Shown piece after piece: positions 24,600 through 36,008 of a stretch of 64,000 nt of DNA (positions are counted from its first letter, which is position 1; every line of letters starts with the position of its first letter). The translations under genes and the position numbers were made by a program. This stretch comes from Nageia nagi (taxonomy: Eukaryota; Pinophyta), in assembly GCA_050084985.1 (NCBI GenBank), contig JBITNC010000001.1, forward strand, positions 7,006,001 through 7,070,000, given 5' to 3'. A model generated the notes under the pieces. The model was not told where the DNA came from. It searched no databases and saw nothing but the letters and a program-made list of their open reading frames with translations.

Positions 24600-25380
24600 T
24601 CAAAATGTAAATCAAAAATACTTGTTAAATTGCATTCCACACCTACATCAGGACATGATGGATTTTTGAAAACTTATAAGTAGGTGGCATGGTTATTCTA
24701 TTGGGCAAGTATGAAATTGGATATCAAGTAGTTTGTGGTAGCTTGTGATGTGTGTCAATGATAAGGGTGAGATAATGGGTACTCTAGGACTCCTTCAACC
24801 TATTCCCATACCTACTCATACATGGATCAATATCTTAATGGATTTCATTAAAGGCCTTCCTAAATCTAATGGTAAATTAGTTACTCTAATGGTGGTTGGT
24901 TCATTGGCTCATCCCTACAAGGTAGTGACAATGGCATAATTATTCTTGGATATAATTTTCAAACTACATGGCATGCTAGAGATGATTGTAAATGATCATG
25001 ATCCCACTTTTACAAGCCATTTTTGGCAAGATCTTTTTAAGATGCAAGGTACCCAACTAAACATGAGCTCAACATATCACCTACAAATTGATGGTCAGAG
25101 TAAAATTGTTAATAAATGTTTGGAAACACATTTATTTTGTTTTGCTTCAACACAACCTATGCATTGGGTACGATGACTTCCCTTGGCTGAGTGGTGGTAT
25201 AATACATCTTATCATTCTACTAGCAATATGACCTCCTATGAACCAATGTATGGTCAAGCTCCACTAATAATCACCTTGTATGTTGCAGGTACTAGTAAAG
25301 TTTAGGTAGTTGACTCAACTTTAGTTACTTAGGATGATATTCCTCATTTGCTCAAGGATAACCTTTAGATAGCCCAACTC
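24600..25380 (+). pseudogene. chromovirus integrase, degenerate
   Basis: The zinc finger remains as LHSTPTSGHDGF and VACDVCQ (HHCC pattern), near 24630-24760. The core shows TWINILMDFIKGLPKSNG, then VNDHDPTFTSHFWQDLF and YHLQIDGQSKIVNKCLE. The two aspartates are present (MDFI, NDHD), but the glutamate of DGQSE is K here. A TAG near 24938 and other stops interrupt the frame. Confidence 0.8.
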
Positions 25381-25399
25381 CATATGAAATAATAGGCTA

Positions 25400-25875
25400 A
25401 TCAGTAATGTGTGGAAATGGAGTTCTAGATAGATGACATGGTCTTTTTGAAGCTGCAACCTTATCATTAGAAATCCTTAAAATTAAAAGGCCCTCAAAAA
25501 TTGGCCCCAAAGTTTTATGATCCTTATAAGGTGTTACAATGTATTGGCCTAGCTGCATACAAATTGAAACTTCTTACTTCTTCCAAGATTCACCCAATGT
25601 TTAATGTCTCTTGTCTAGAGAAAGTGGTTGGATCAAAGTTTCAGGTTCAAACATAATTACTTGAGTTGGTAGAGGATGAATCAATGGTAGTTGTATCTAA
25701 GGTAGTTCTAGATCAATGTTTATGATAGCTATGTAATTGCTCCATCACAAAAGTCCTTATGTAGTGGCAAAGCATGGCACGAGAAGATGTAACATGGGAA
25801 ATACTTCATTAGCTATAGCAATAGTTTCCACACTTCAAGCTTTGAAGAAAAAGCTTCATTTGAAGAAGGGTGGCA
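25400..25875 (+). pseudogene. chromovirus integrase C-terminus with chromodomain-like tail
   Basis: The GPY/F region reads FYDPYKVLQCIGLAAYKL followed by SSKIHPMFNVSCLEK, and the tail reads WQSMAREDVTWEILH and FPHFKL, which is the usual end of a plant chromovirus polyprotein. Chromodomains of this group are thought to steer insertion to modified chromatin. The purine tract GAAGAAGGGTGGCA leads into the 3' LTR. Confidence 0.65.
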
Positions 25876-26282
25876 TGTTAGGATCCCACATCCTAACATT
25901 CTAGTGCTACTATTAGTATTTTATTAAATTATCAAGCTATATTATAAACCTTAATATTATGATTATAAGGGTAGGGCCTAATTTTGCATTACTATTAGGG
26001 TTAGGGTTAGTTTATTATAAATAGGTAGAAGTGTGTGGAGAAATGCATCTTGAATATTATTTCTCACTTTTAGATTTGTAAGGAGGTAAACCCCTCAAAG
26101 TGACCTATGATTGTATTACTATTTAGTAAAATTCTATCCTTGTCTATTATTGCTATTTCATGTTCTATTTATCAGTGCATGCTCTATTATTTCCACTAGA
26201 TAGTTGTCATTTTCCCTATTTCAAATCTATATTCATTTCATTTCTATAATATTTCCCTTTTTATATTTGTAGCATCTTAACA
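25876..26282 (+). mobile_element. chromovirus 3' LTR
   Basis: It starts TGTTAGGATCCCACATCC and ends ...AGCATCTTAACA, 407 bp, co-linear with 20345-20753 with scattered substitutions and small indels. The TTAGGGTTAGGGTTAG motif is kept near 25998. Confidence 0.85.
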
Positions 26283-27300
26283 CTTTCCCTTTTACTATAA
26301 GCTTGCTTGAGATGATTTTGGTAAACTTTGAAGTGTTCTAAGGTGCTAACACACCTATCATATATTAATACTAATTGATCTAATATAGCTTATCAAGCCT
26401 TTGGTTCTAGAAGGAGATCTTGTAACTAAATGTACAAGGATAAGATATTAAGATCTAAAGATATCATGGCCTTAGTCCCATACACTAGTGAGAAAGGTGT
26501 GGCACCTATAGGAGTGTGAATGCTAGTTTTATAGGTACATAAGGTGAGCAGTATCTTAGTGTGCCAATCCCTATGTGATATGTTGATAATTGTTTTAAGT
26601 ATTACCACTATGATATTGTTTGTTGCCTTTGATTTCCCATTACCCTATGAATAATAAGGCATATAAAATTTGTATTTGATCTTATATTTGTAGAAAAACC
26701 TTTTCATGTTCTTATTCTTGAAATTTATATCATTATCAAAGATGATCTACATAGGTATACCAAACTGACTAATGATATTATGCTCTATAAATTCCATAAT
26801 CTTGGGACCCTTAGTGGATGCCATGGGAGCTATTTCTACCCACTTTATGAAATATTTGATGGGTTTAATGGTAAACTTGTACTCTCTAATGAAGGTGGGT
26901 TAAATTGGCCAATAAAATTAAACCTACATCTAGAGAATGGCCCCATAGCCTGAATGGGTTGTAATGCATGAGAGGGTATGTGTGTCAGATTGGCATATTA
27001 TTGATACTTTACATACTTCTTGACATATTTGTGATAATATCTCTCCATAGTGGGCTATTAATATCCCATTCTCATCAATCTTTTGGTAATTGCAAATCCA
27101 CTAAAGAGCCCACCATAAGTACTATCATGACATGTATGCATAGCAATCTATTGGTTTGTCCACTCTAGATAATGAAGGATCACTCCATCATAACCCTACT
27201 ATAAAAAAATCACCCAAAATGGTGTACTTAATGCATTTTTATTTGAATTGGTGCTTTTTAATGGTATACATAGTGGTAGGTAAGGTCCATCACTTAAGAA
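26283..27300 (-). pseudogene. element D integrase core, degenerate
   Basis: Reading down the minus strand: IKYFIKWVEIAPMASTKGPK, then IIFDNDINFKNKNMKRFF and YYSQGNGKSKATNN (with a stop for Q), followed by DWHTKILLTLCTYKTSIHTP and GATPFSLVYGTKAM. This is a Ty3/gypsy integrase core. The second aspartate remains (FDND), while the catalytic glutamate is K (GNGKSKATN for GQAEATN). The last bases before 26283 encode HFKVYQNHLKQAYSK and continue at 20344 across the chromovirus. Confidence 0.75.
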
Positions 27301-27390
27301 AATCCTTGAACTAGTGATACTACAAATCCTTAGATATAACATTAATCTCATTAACCTATGGTAGGGGATCCTCATTATATAAGGAAAAAC

Positions 27391-27840
27391 CTAGAGAGAA
27401 TTTATCATAATGATCACTTCCATATGCTTGACCCTTTGGAATGGGTTTTGGGGAATCAAGGATCCCAAATATGCCATTGTATATGCAAATCTATTTGAGG
27501 ATCTAGAGGCAACCTCAATATCATATGCTTTGAAATGTTCTAATAATGTCTCAACCATGGTCTTATACAGCTTAAGACATGGTTGGTTATAAGCATATAT
27601 ACCCTTGATTTGGTTAACATTTAGCAAAGAGTCACCATATATATTGACATGTTCATACTTCATTTCTATTACTAATTTTAAATTAATGATGAGTACTTCA
27701 TATTTAGCACTATTATTCGTACACTCAAAGGATAGTTTAAACAACACTAGCATGGGCACACTTGAGGCATTATAGACACTACCCCAAATTTTCCCCCTTG
27801 ATCATAGGAGGATCCATCAAAGTACATTATCATATCAAAA
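27391..27840 (-). pseudogene. element D second (archaeal-type-like) RNase H
   Basis: The segment begins MYFDGSSYDQGGKFGVV, then FKLSFECTNNSAKYEVLI, HVNIYGDSLLNVNQIKGIY and RSSNRFAYTMAYLGSL. These are the D-E-D-D blocks of the additional RNase H of Tat elements: FDGS, AEYE (here AKYE, glutamate lost), YGDS and NRFADAMA (here RFAYTMA, aspartate lost). It follows the ordinary RNase H and precedes integrase, the usual Tat position. Confidence 0.75.
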
Positions 27841-27879
27841 TCCTCTTATTCTGCTACCTCCTTAATCTCAAACAAACTA

Positions 27880-28430
27880 AATAGATTGTTATCTTGAAAC
27901 TTTATGTGTAAAGGAATATCATTTTGCTAGGGTGCTTTTGCCAATTGATCTGTGATAACTTGACCCTTGATATATTTCTAATTGATGAACTCAGGGTTAA
28001 AATCTATAAGAAACATAATCCATTTTTTCACCCAAGCATTTATTATAGTTTTATTCATCATATACTTTAAGAGATCCAACTTGGAAATCATATAGGTCTT
28101 GTGATTAAGCATATAGTGTTGTAGTTTTTGAGATAAAATACTAATGTGAGGCATAATTTATCAAGATATGCATATCAAATCCAAAGCAAAGTTAGTGGTA
28201 GAAATGCATAAGTGAAAGGGCACTCCCATCCTAGGAGGAATAAGAATGGGAGGATGTATAAGATACTTCTTGATTGCATGAAAGACCTCTTGACACTTTA
28301 AATCCTAAGAAAAATTGATATTCTTCTTTAGAAACTTTTTGAATGGTTGATATTTATCATACAATTGTGCTATAAATCCAATAATAGCCTAAATCTTACC
28401 CCATAAACTACAACTATTTCAAATTTTTTG
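27880..28430 (-). pseudogene. element D RT-linked RNase H, partly deleted
   Basis: From RT onwards I read QEVFHAIKKYLIHPPILIPP, LCISTTNFALD, QHYMLNHKTYMISKLDLLKY and KWIMFLIDFNPEFIN, closing with IKGQVITDQLAKAP. The order fits, but the middle (the region carrying the reactive D and E of RNase H) is shorter than usual, so part appears deleted near 28140. Stops are frequent. Confidence 0.65.
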
Positions 28431-28711
28431 GAGGAGACATTTTGTTAATAGTTTGTACCTTGTTCAGATCAACCTCAATGCCTCTCTTATATATAATGAA
28501 CCCTAATAGTTTCCCTAGTAGAAACTCAAAAATACACTTCTTGGGATTGAATATAACATTGTATTCTACCAATCTATCCAAGACCTTACATACTATCATA
28601 AGATGAGTATCACATGTTTTAATTTTCACAATCAAGTCATCCATGCAATCCTCAACTATATCATGCATATAGTCATGAAGAATGTAAGTCATGGTTCTTT
28701 GATAAGTTGCT
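28414..28711 (-). pseudogene. element D reverse transcriptase, C-terminal part
   Basis: After the solo LTR insertion the RT frame resumes as ATYQRTMTYILHDYMHD, then VEDCMDDLIVKIK, the polymerase box with C-M-D-D in place of Y-V/A-D-D, and NPKKCIFEFLLGKLLGFI followed by RGIEVDLNKVQTI. It joins the N-terminal part ending GIKNVGA at 30595 across the insertion, giving the usual GLKNAGATYQRAM block. Confidence 0.8.
28707..28711. other. solo LTR target site duplication, left (TTGCT)
   Basis: TTGCT stands before the LTR start TGTATATTC and again at 30595-30599 after its end AATCAACA. The duplicate lies within the codons for G-A-T of the RT motif, confirming a clean 5-bp duplication. Confidence 0.85.
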
Positions 28712-28799
28712 TGTATATTCATGCATAATAAATTCTTTATTAAAGCCCCGGTGTACCTTACTTGCAATCATGAGTTCATTTTAAGATCCCCAAGAGTTT

Positions 28800-29700
28800 T
28801 TTGGGAGCAAACAAAATAGGTCGGGGTCAGTAGATAAAGCGTTCCAGAATAAAATGATGATGTCACAAAAGAAAGGATGAAGCTCAGTTGTGAAAAAGCC
28901 TAGGTTCCGAAGGAGGTGAGGTTAGCAAGAAATAATCAAAGAAGTTGGAGCCCGTAAATTAAGTGTTCCAAAAGTAAAGCATTTCGGAATAAAATGATGA
29001 CATCACAAAGGATAAGACAGTCATATTTTGGTAAAGATCGGGTTTCAGAGATGATGAGGTGAGCAAGGAGCGATCAAATAGCTGGAGCTAGTGAGCAAAA
29101 CATTCCGAAGGTAAGAGATGATGTCAGCAATTCTAGGCCTTAACCCAAAACTAGAGCCCAGAAGTGATGAGGTCAGCAAGGAGTGATCAAATAGCTGGAG
29201 CCAGTGAGTAAAACATTCCAGAGGTAAGAGATGACATCACAGGGAGAATGATGTTCACATTTTTGAATGAAACTGGATCCCAAAGATGATGAGGTCAACG
29301 AGGAGTGATCAAATAGCTGAAGCCGATGAGTAGAGCATTCTAGAATGTAGAGATGAGGCTAGTAAAGGGGGATCGAATAGCCAGAGCCAATGAGCAAAAC
29401 ATTCCAAAGGTAAGAGAAGATGTCAACGATTCTGGGCCTTAACCCAAAACTAGAGCTCAGAAGTGATGAGGTCAGTAAGGAGCGATCAAATAGTCAGAGC
29501 CAGTGAGTAAAACATTCTGGAGGTAAGAGATGACATCATGGGGAGAATGATGTTCACATTTTTGAATGAAACCAGGTCCTAGAGATGACGAGGTCAGTGA
29601 GGAGTGATCGAATAGCTAAAGCTGGTGAGTAGAGCATTCCAAAATGTAGAGATGAGGCCAGTAAAGGGGGATCGAATAGCTGGAGCTAATAAATAGAACA
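28800..29700. repeat. higher-order repeat, 299-bp period with shorter subunits
   Basis: GGCCTTAACCCAAAACTAGAG starts at 29136 and 29435, and the text between recurs with a 299-bp period to about 29700. Within each period the phrase GATGAGGTCAGCAAGGAGYGATCAAATAG plus AGTGAGTAAAACATTCC recurs at roughly 90-120 bp. Weaker copies reach back to 28830. It lies inside the solo LTR. Confidence 0.8.
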
Positions 29701-30226
29701 TCATGATAAATACGATGCTATCAAGAGGTAAAATCACAGTATCATCTGCAATCTACCCCATTTTTGTAATATTCTACCAAGTGGCATATGTAGGTAGTAT
29801 CAGTTAAAAGAAGGCTAGAATCTTGAAGCCATTTTTGTAAATGTTTCTATTCTGCAATTCTTGTAACTGTTGTTACTACAGTATAAGTATATGAAAATAA
29901 AGTGGAAAAGGGGTCGAAAGCCTAGTATTTCTCTTTACATTTGTTCTCAAAGACCTATAGTTTTTATCAGTAATATGATACCATCTTGACCTTTCTTGTC
30001 TAGCACTCGTAATTATCATTCTTAATTTGGTTACATCATGGCAACTTGGCTTGTTTCCTGAATGATAATTGCGATTTGCTAGTATAACTATGTCTGCTAC
30101 ATGGTAGAGTAAAGCTGGGAAACTATTAGAGAGTGAGAGCTTGTACCGTAGCTGCTACACTAGATTCAGGCCAAGGTTTCACACACTGTGAAAGCCTGTG
30201 CTGAACTAGTGATCCACCTTTGCTTT

Positions 30227-30470
30227 CTCTCTTGTTACCCTAAGCCTTTTGCTTAAATTCCTTGCACTCTACTCCTTTTTATTTTCTCTCTTGTTACCCT
30301 AAGCCTTTTGCTTAAATTCCTCGCACTCTACTCCTTTTTATTCTCTCTTGTTACCCTAAGCCTTTTGCTTAAATTCCTCGCACCCTACTCCTTTTATTTC
30401 TTTCCTGTTACCCTAACCCTTTTGCTTAAATTTCTCACACCCTACTCTTTTTATTTCCTTTCCTGTTACT
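30227..30470. repeat. 58-bp tandem repeat, about 4.3 copies
   Basis: CTCTCTTGTTACCCTAAGCC units start at 30227, 30286, 30343, 30400 and 30458 (period 57-59). Each unit contains GCTTAAATTCCTCGCAC and CTACTCCTTTTTATT. The array lies in the same LTR; only a rudiment is seen in the copy at 59170-59250. Confidence 0.85.
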
Positions 30471-30594
30471 TTTTCTATGCCCAATAGATAAGGAACCGAC
30501 CTTCTCTGGAGATCAAACTGTCACTATAGTCTGTTCATGATTTACTTTGGTTAAGATTGCTCACGGTGCATATATTACATAATCTTAATCAACA

Positions 30595-30905
30595 TTGCTC
30601 CTACATTCTTAATACCAATGGTATCACCCTATAACAATATATTCCCCATGGATTAGTGAATGTCATTTTATTCTTAGCCTCTTTGATGATCATGATTTGA
30701 TTGTAACCGAAAGATCTACTCATCAATGAAAATATCTCATAACCCACCATATTTCCAACTAAGGTATCAATGTTGGGAAATAAAAAATCATCCTTAGGAT
30801 AAGATTTATTCATATATTTGAAATCTTTACAAATATTTATTCATCCATCTAATTTGGGAACTATCACTAGATTGGAGACCCACTTTGGATAAGCAATTAC
30901 CTCTA
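30595..30905 (-). pseudogene. element D reverse transcriptase, N-terminal part
   Basis: The minus strand reads YPKWVSNLVIVPKLDG, a stop, INICKDFKYMNKSYPKDDF, then PNIDTLVGNMVGYEIFSLM and GYNQIMIIKEAKNKMTFTNP, ending near GIKNVGA where the solo LTR enters. These are RT fingers and palm blocks. The first catalytic aspartate position is replaced (SLMSRSFGY for SLMDGFSGY). Confidence 0.8.
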
Positions 30906-31735
30906 TAAATTTAGCATCTATGCCTTGCTAGGATGCATACAATGTGGTTTTTATTTAATTGTTTTAGCATCAGGTTTTAAAATCAAGTGATACACTAAAA
31001 TGATAGTATCTAATCTCAACATATACTAATATTCATAAGCAAATACCCTCACTCTTATCTTGATCTTTGTAGTCCATTTTTCTAGCTCATTTGTATCAAT
31101 ACCTTTGCCAAACTAAACCATTTTTTGAATAATAGGATCATATCCTAGGTAAATATCAACTAATTCCTCAAGTAACATGTGTGATTCATCCTACCACTAG
31201 TGGTTAATATATGACCAATAAGTATCCTCATTAGGCTCATCATAATAGGGTTTGGCATGGCTACAAGTCCAAATAAAATTATCATAGGTGGTAAGATCAA
31301 TCATAGGAATCATTTCAAAATATGTAGTACCTTAATCCACCACATGCATAGTATAAAACTCAAGGGGATGAAAAAAATGAGAAATTGAGGAGGCTTTGAC
31401 CATGTTGATTTGTTTAATTAAAAAGGGAGGAATAGAATATTAAGACATTAGTGAAGAGGGTGCTTCACATAGAAAATCCTCATGAAGGGAGGTAGGTTCC
31501 TCATAGTCTTCCTCATCCTCAATCTCATGAATTTGAGTTGAGGCTATTATTATTCAAGGAACTTTTAAACCAAGGCCTTATTTATATTTATCACCCAAAT
31601 AATTAGTTTCATGACATGAATCATACATTTCTCATACCAACCCAAGCCAAAGCCCTACCATTTACACTTGGAAAAGTAGTGATGAATGAAGGAAGGTCTA
31701 GATAAATAATCAAGTTTACCTAAAAATGTTTTTTT
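30906..31735 (-). other. element D linker between protease and RT, unreadable
   Basis: Short pieces of minus-strand text but no recognised domain. Tat elements normally have a long linker here. Confidence 0.35.
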
Positions 31736-32800
31736 TTATGCAACCTTAAGAACTTGGTGAGAAGGAAAATCAAGACCTACATAAACAAAGCAATTTTGTG
31801 TATCTGATGGACCAAGTGGTACCAAAGTAACAATGGCCAAGGAAGACTCAAATGGATGACCTACATCATGAAGAGATAATACGTTAAATAGAATATTGTT
31901 GATGGTATACTCAATGAGACTAACATTTTTAAATTGGACATCCACTTGAGATATATGATCATGATTAGTTATGGATTCCTCTTTTTTTTTAGTTATAACT
32001 TGAATCTTCTCTTTTATCATACTCCTCTTCTCTATTTGAGTAATTATACTTTGTTCACATGTAGAGTAGTTGGTTTGTTTAAGCTTTTTATCTAGGTATA
32101 TCGCTCAAGCCTTCTAAGAGATTTATTCTTGAATTATAGGGAAAGGTATCACAAGGGTATATTGCTTAGGATCCTAATATATGTTTATAGGATTATCATA
32201 TTTTTATACATTTTTGGAGCTTTATTCAATTTTGATTGGGACTATATTATTAATTGATTCAGAATTTTCTTCTTAGGAGTTTTCATTAATACTATAACCA
32301 AGAGATAATGGATCTTGGGTAATATGGATATTCTCAATAAATATGTATGTAGATGGAAGAATAGGACCATTAGGTAGCTTAGCAAGGTTACAATGGTTGA
32401 AATGTTCCTCATCTATCCCTATGCAATGCATGATCCCATCCTCAAGATATTTTACAAAGTCATGCAACGTGGAAGGGATGCACTCCATCTCTCTAATCCA
32501 AGGCCTCCCAAGTAGAAATTTGTACTATTGGTCTTTTCCTATTACCTAAATTCATGCATGAATGGTCTTGTTTCCCATCAACATAAGCAATATAACACTA
32601 CCCAATGTGTTGTATAATTGATTATTGAAAGCTTGTAGAATATGTGTGGGTGCATTAAGGTGAGACAAATGTAGTCTAAGCTTTTTCAATGCCAATGAAG
32701 AAACCACACTGATGGCTGATCCACCATCTACAAGCACCCTATTAAAATATTTTATATCAACATGGGCTATAATGTGCAAGGTGTGATCCTTATACTTCTA
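31736..32800 (-). pseudogene. element D aspartic protease and C-terminal extension
   Basis: The open stretch 32779-32552 reads KYFNRVLVDGGSAISVVSSL, the protease active site with D-G-G-S in place of D-S/G-G-A, then APTHILQAFNNQ, the usual second block. Further stretches 32488-32273 (MECIPSTLHDFVKYLED) and 32020-31736 (DVGHPFESSLAIVTL) are minus-strand open frames in the linker, resembling the long post-protease region of Tat polyproteins. A stop between 32552 and 32488 separates them. Confidence 0.65.
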
Positions 32801-33599
32801 ATTTACAATATTGCATATCTCATGTTGAAAGAATGGGATGAATGGCTCTATATTTTCTTGAACACTCCCAATAAAGTTGATAAAAGAATTTGGATTTGAG
32901 GCATACAACTCTATAGTTTGTAATATTTGATCTAAATCCTATCTATGTTGATGAGAATATTTTATAAGATCCCATAGAGATAATTTGATGGGGGTAAGTC
33001 TTAGATGCTGCTCCAAGTCACTCTATAACTTCTCCTTAACACCTCATTATGTTGAAGGAGGAGAAGGAGGAGGAATATGATTTTGCATATTAATATCCAC
33101 CTATGTCTTCTCATGAGTTTTTTTTTTTATCCTTTTCTTTGTCTCTATACTAGTTAGCCCTAGTGTAAACATTAACCATACCTATAAAGTGCATCTAATC
33201 CTATGCCTATTTTGCTTCCCTAACATGTTTTTGTGTTCCATAGTTATAAGGTACATTCTAAGTAGGATGATTTTAATGCCTCATGGTACCAACTTGGTTC
33301 ACACCTCATTGAGGAAAAGGATTTTGATATACTTGTAAATTTATGTAAGGTCCAAAGAGGTACCATTAAGCACTAACTTCCCTAAATCTATGAAGCTCTG
33401 AATGATCTTGCATAGATAGATGCAACAATTGATACTCTGGCCTTATACTTTATGAAAATCACAAAACTTATCATCTTTATACCATGGTTTGGTGTCCCAA
33501 GAAGGATCCCACTAAAATTTTGATAATCTCAATAGTTTAGCATCATTGAGTTTTGTGAAGATATTGGATAAAGGTTCATCCAATGGCTTAAAATTCCTT

Positions 33600-36008
33600 T
33601 GTTTCCTAGAAGATTGCTTTTGTTCTTGATTTTTATTCCTACCCTATGCTTGATTCTAATTGTTAGGTTTAATTGTTACATTCATTTAATTATCTTGCTA
33701 AACATTTTGCATTAGAGGTGGTGGTGGTGCTTAGAGCATCAATTGGTTTACTTAAGGCTTACCTCCATTTGTAGCACCACTCTTATTAGATTCATAACCA
33801 TGGTTACCATTTTACTTCTTTACCACCTTAATCCCTCCATTTTGAACCATTACCTCCTATAAAACCTTTGTTTTGGAAATTGCTTTCTCAAAGATCCTAT
33901 GTTGTTGTATTTGAAGATATGTAGAGATTTGTCTAATGCAAATTTTAATAAATAGTCTCACCAAATCCTCTTGAGGAAAATAGAAGTTCATAGCTATAAT
34001 TAAATATCCCCACCTAATAACATAGTCAAAAATGGATTCTTGATCAAATTGAACCAACTTCATTAAATTTGTAATGGAAGCTTTCTTCTTGATATTGATA
34101 TAGAAATGCTCAAGAGAGAGGTTTGTAAGTTTCTCAAATGAATACAACTTATGTTATGGAAGTAAATTATACCAATTTATAGATTTTCCCTAAGATTCAT
34201 AGGAAAAGTTCTCAATAAGAGAGAATTATTATTTGCAATCAAATAACAATCATGTTTGAAGTGCCTCAAATGCTCTTTTGGAACCTCCTTACTCTTGAAC
34301 TTGTCTATTTTAGGCATTTTAAACCTCATGGGGTAAGTGCTCATAGGAATACAAGGATTTATAGGCTCATTACATATCTCCACATAGCTAACTTTATATA
34401 ATCCTGCATTATTGGTCTTAGCCTCTACTCTTGCAACCTTCTCATTATTTGGCTTTCATTATGTTCATTAGGTACTCTAAAAGGTGAATTTGGTCTATAA
34501 TGGGGTGGATTTGATTTACCATAAGACTGATTTGATTTATTGAACAAAATCACTTACCTTTCAAAAGTATGTGCATTGGGGTTATAGAATGTTCCTTTTT
34601 GATCCCTTGATGATCCTTGTATGTTGTGCCCAATATTTTGATTATAACATTTTTTTTACCTTGGGGTTAAAAATGTGTACTAGGATCATAAATTTGTTGC
34701 ATATGTTGAATACTATTATGTTGTATACCATAACCTTGTTCTTGTTGTGTACCATCTAAAGTATTTTGATTTTGACTTACATGTAAATTAGCCATCTATT
34801 TTTAGTACTTAATATTTTGTGTGTGCCCAATCATTGTTGCATTTCTTTCATAGATGGAGTTGATGAACCTTGTTAGGTATTTTGGAGGTTGGTATTTTGA
34901 GTGATGTTTTGGAATGGAATATTTTGTAAATAGGTTATACCTTGGTTTGGCCCACTTTGGGTATTTTGAAATGGAGTTTAAAAGTGATTCATACCTTGGT
35001 TTGGTCCACTTTGGGTATTTAGTTGATTTTGTAAAAAAGGTTGGTCCAGGCCCTCCCAATAATCAAGATTGGCTTATTTTGATTGATCAACATTAAGGTT
35101 TTAGCCTTGTGGATTAATGCTCCAAGACACTTGCTTTTGTGTAATTTGAAATTTATTTGACTAGTGTTTTGGAAATTTAGTGAATTTCATGAGGCAATGT
35201 ATTGGGAAGAATTCGCTTGGTTGGAATTCATTTCCCCTTGAAATGAAGCAGGTGTGTTGTGTTGAACAATATTTTGGAAGTTGGTTATTATGTTTTGAAA
35301 GTATTGTTGTTGTTCAACTTTAGATGGAGGTTGAGGTTGAGGAATTATGGTCTTTTCTTAGGAAAAACTCTAGTTGAATATTTCTTGTGCTTGTTAGATA
35401 TTCTTTTAAAAATTAAGCAAATCAATATGTGGTTGTAAATTCTCTACAATCGAAGGTTCTTTGTATGGTTGAGGTGATTTAAATGTGGTACCTTGGTTGG
35501 TGGATAGTTTGTATTCTTAAGGTGAAAACAAACATTTTGTGTAACTTGTATTTTAGGTGGACTAAGATCACTTTGCGAGATGGACGGTTGAGAGATATTC
35601 TTTTGAATGTTATCCATCATCTCTTGGTACCACTTTCTTTCATTAGGATCTTTTCTATTAAATTTAGGTAGAGATAAAGATGTACCAATAGTATATTGAG
35701 GTACACTCTAATTTATTATGGCTTATTGTAATTATTGAACCAAACTAAAACATCACTAGGTTTCCATATGGTGGTGTGGTACCACCTGAGTTGTGAACTT
35801 CCTCCATCACTCTTGCCATTTAATTGGGTGTAAGATGTTGAAAGGTTTGGAGTGCCTTATGAAACCAAATGGAATGATTTTCTACATTATTTTTTGGTTT
35901 ATCCTTTACCTCACTTTCCCCTTTTTATTTTCTTTAAGCCCTTATTTCCACCATTCCCATAAGGGAATCCTCATTCCATATCAGATCTTTAGATAGATCA
36001 GACTCCAT
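33600..36008 (-). pseudogene. element D gag, degenerate
   Basis: A start at 36008 gives MESDLSKDLIWNEDSLMGM. Downstream I read MARVMEEVHNSGG near 35820, PKFNRKDPNERKW-like text near 35650, and in the capsid part MPKIDKFKSKEVPKEHLRHF (34330) and RFKKDCYLIANNNSLLLRTF-like text. The stretch 34147-33857 (LTNLSLEHFYINIKKKASIT, LMKLVQFDQESIFDYVIRW) matches the Retrotrans_gag end (W......l...F.......t...L...kQ...Es...yv.Rw). Stops and frameshifts are many. A zinc knuckle is not clear. Parts at 34560-35100 are a repeat-rich PQ/YPKW-type linker. Confidence 0.7.

Larger units (their letters stand above)
20345..26282 (+). mobile_element. chromovirus-type Ty3/gypsy retrotransposon
   Basis: Two similar LTRs (409 and 407 bp) enclose gag with a CCHC-like knuckle, protease, RT, RNase H, integrase and a GPY/F plus chromodomain-like tail on the plus strand. 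It splits the integrase of element D. The bases CTTT occur on both sides (left GACTTTAT, right CTTTCCC), a decayed target duplication. Frames carry many stops; LTR divergence looks higher than in the copia elements of this window. Confidence 0.85.
28712..30594 (+). mobile_element. solo LTR of family B, 1883 bp, inside element D RT
   Basis: It begins TGTATATTCATGCAT, ends TTAATCAACA and is flanked by TTGCT. No coding domain is present. Its two ends and several internal blocks (CGGTTCCTTATC, TAGACAAGAAAGGTCAAGAT on the reverse strand, CTAGTGTAGCAGC) match, in the opposite orientation, the LTR at 59050-60607, which borders a long internal region. That identifies it as an LTR left after recombination between two LTRs. 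Strand is uncertain; a TATAAGTATATGAAAATAAAG phrase near 29882 favours plus. Confidence 0.8.
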
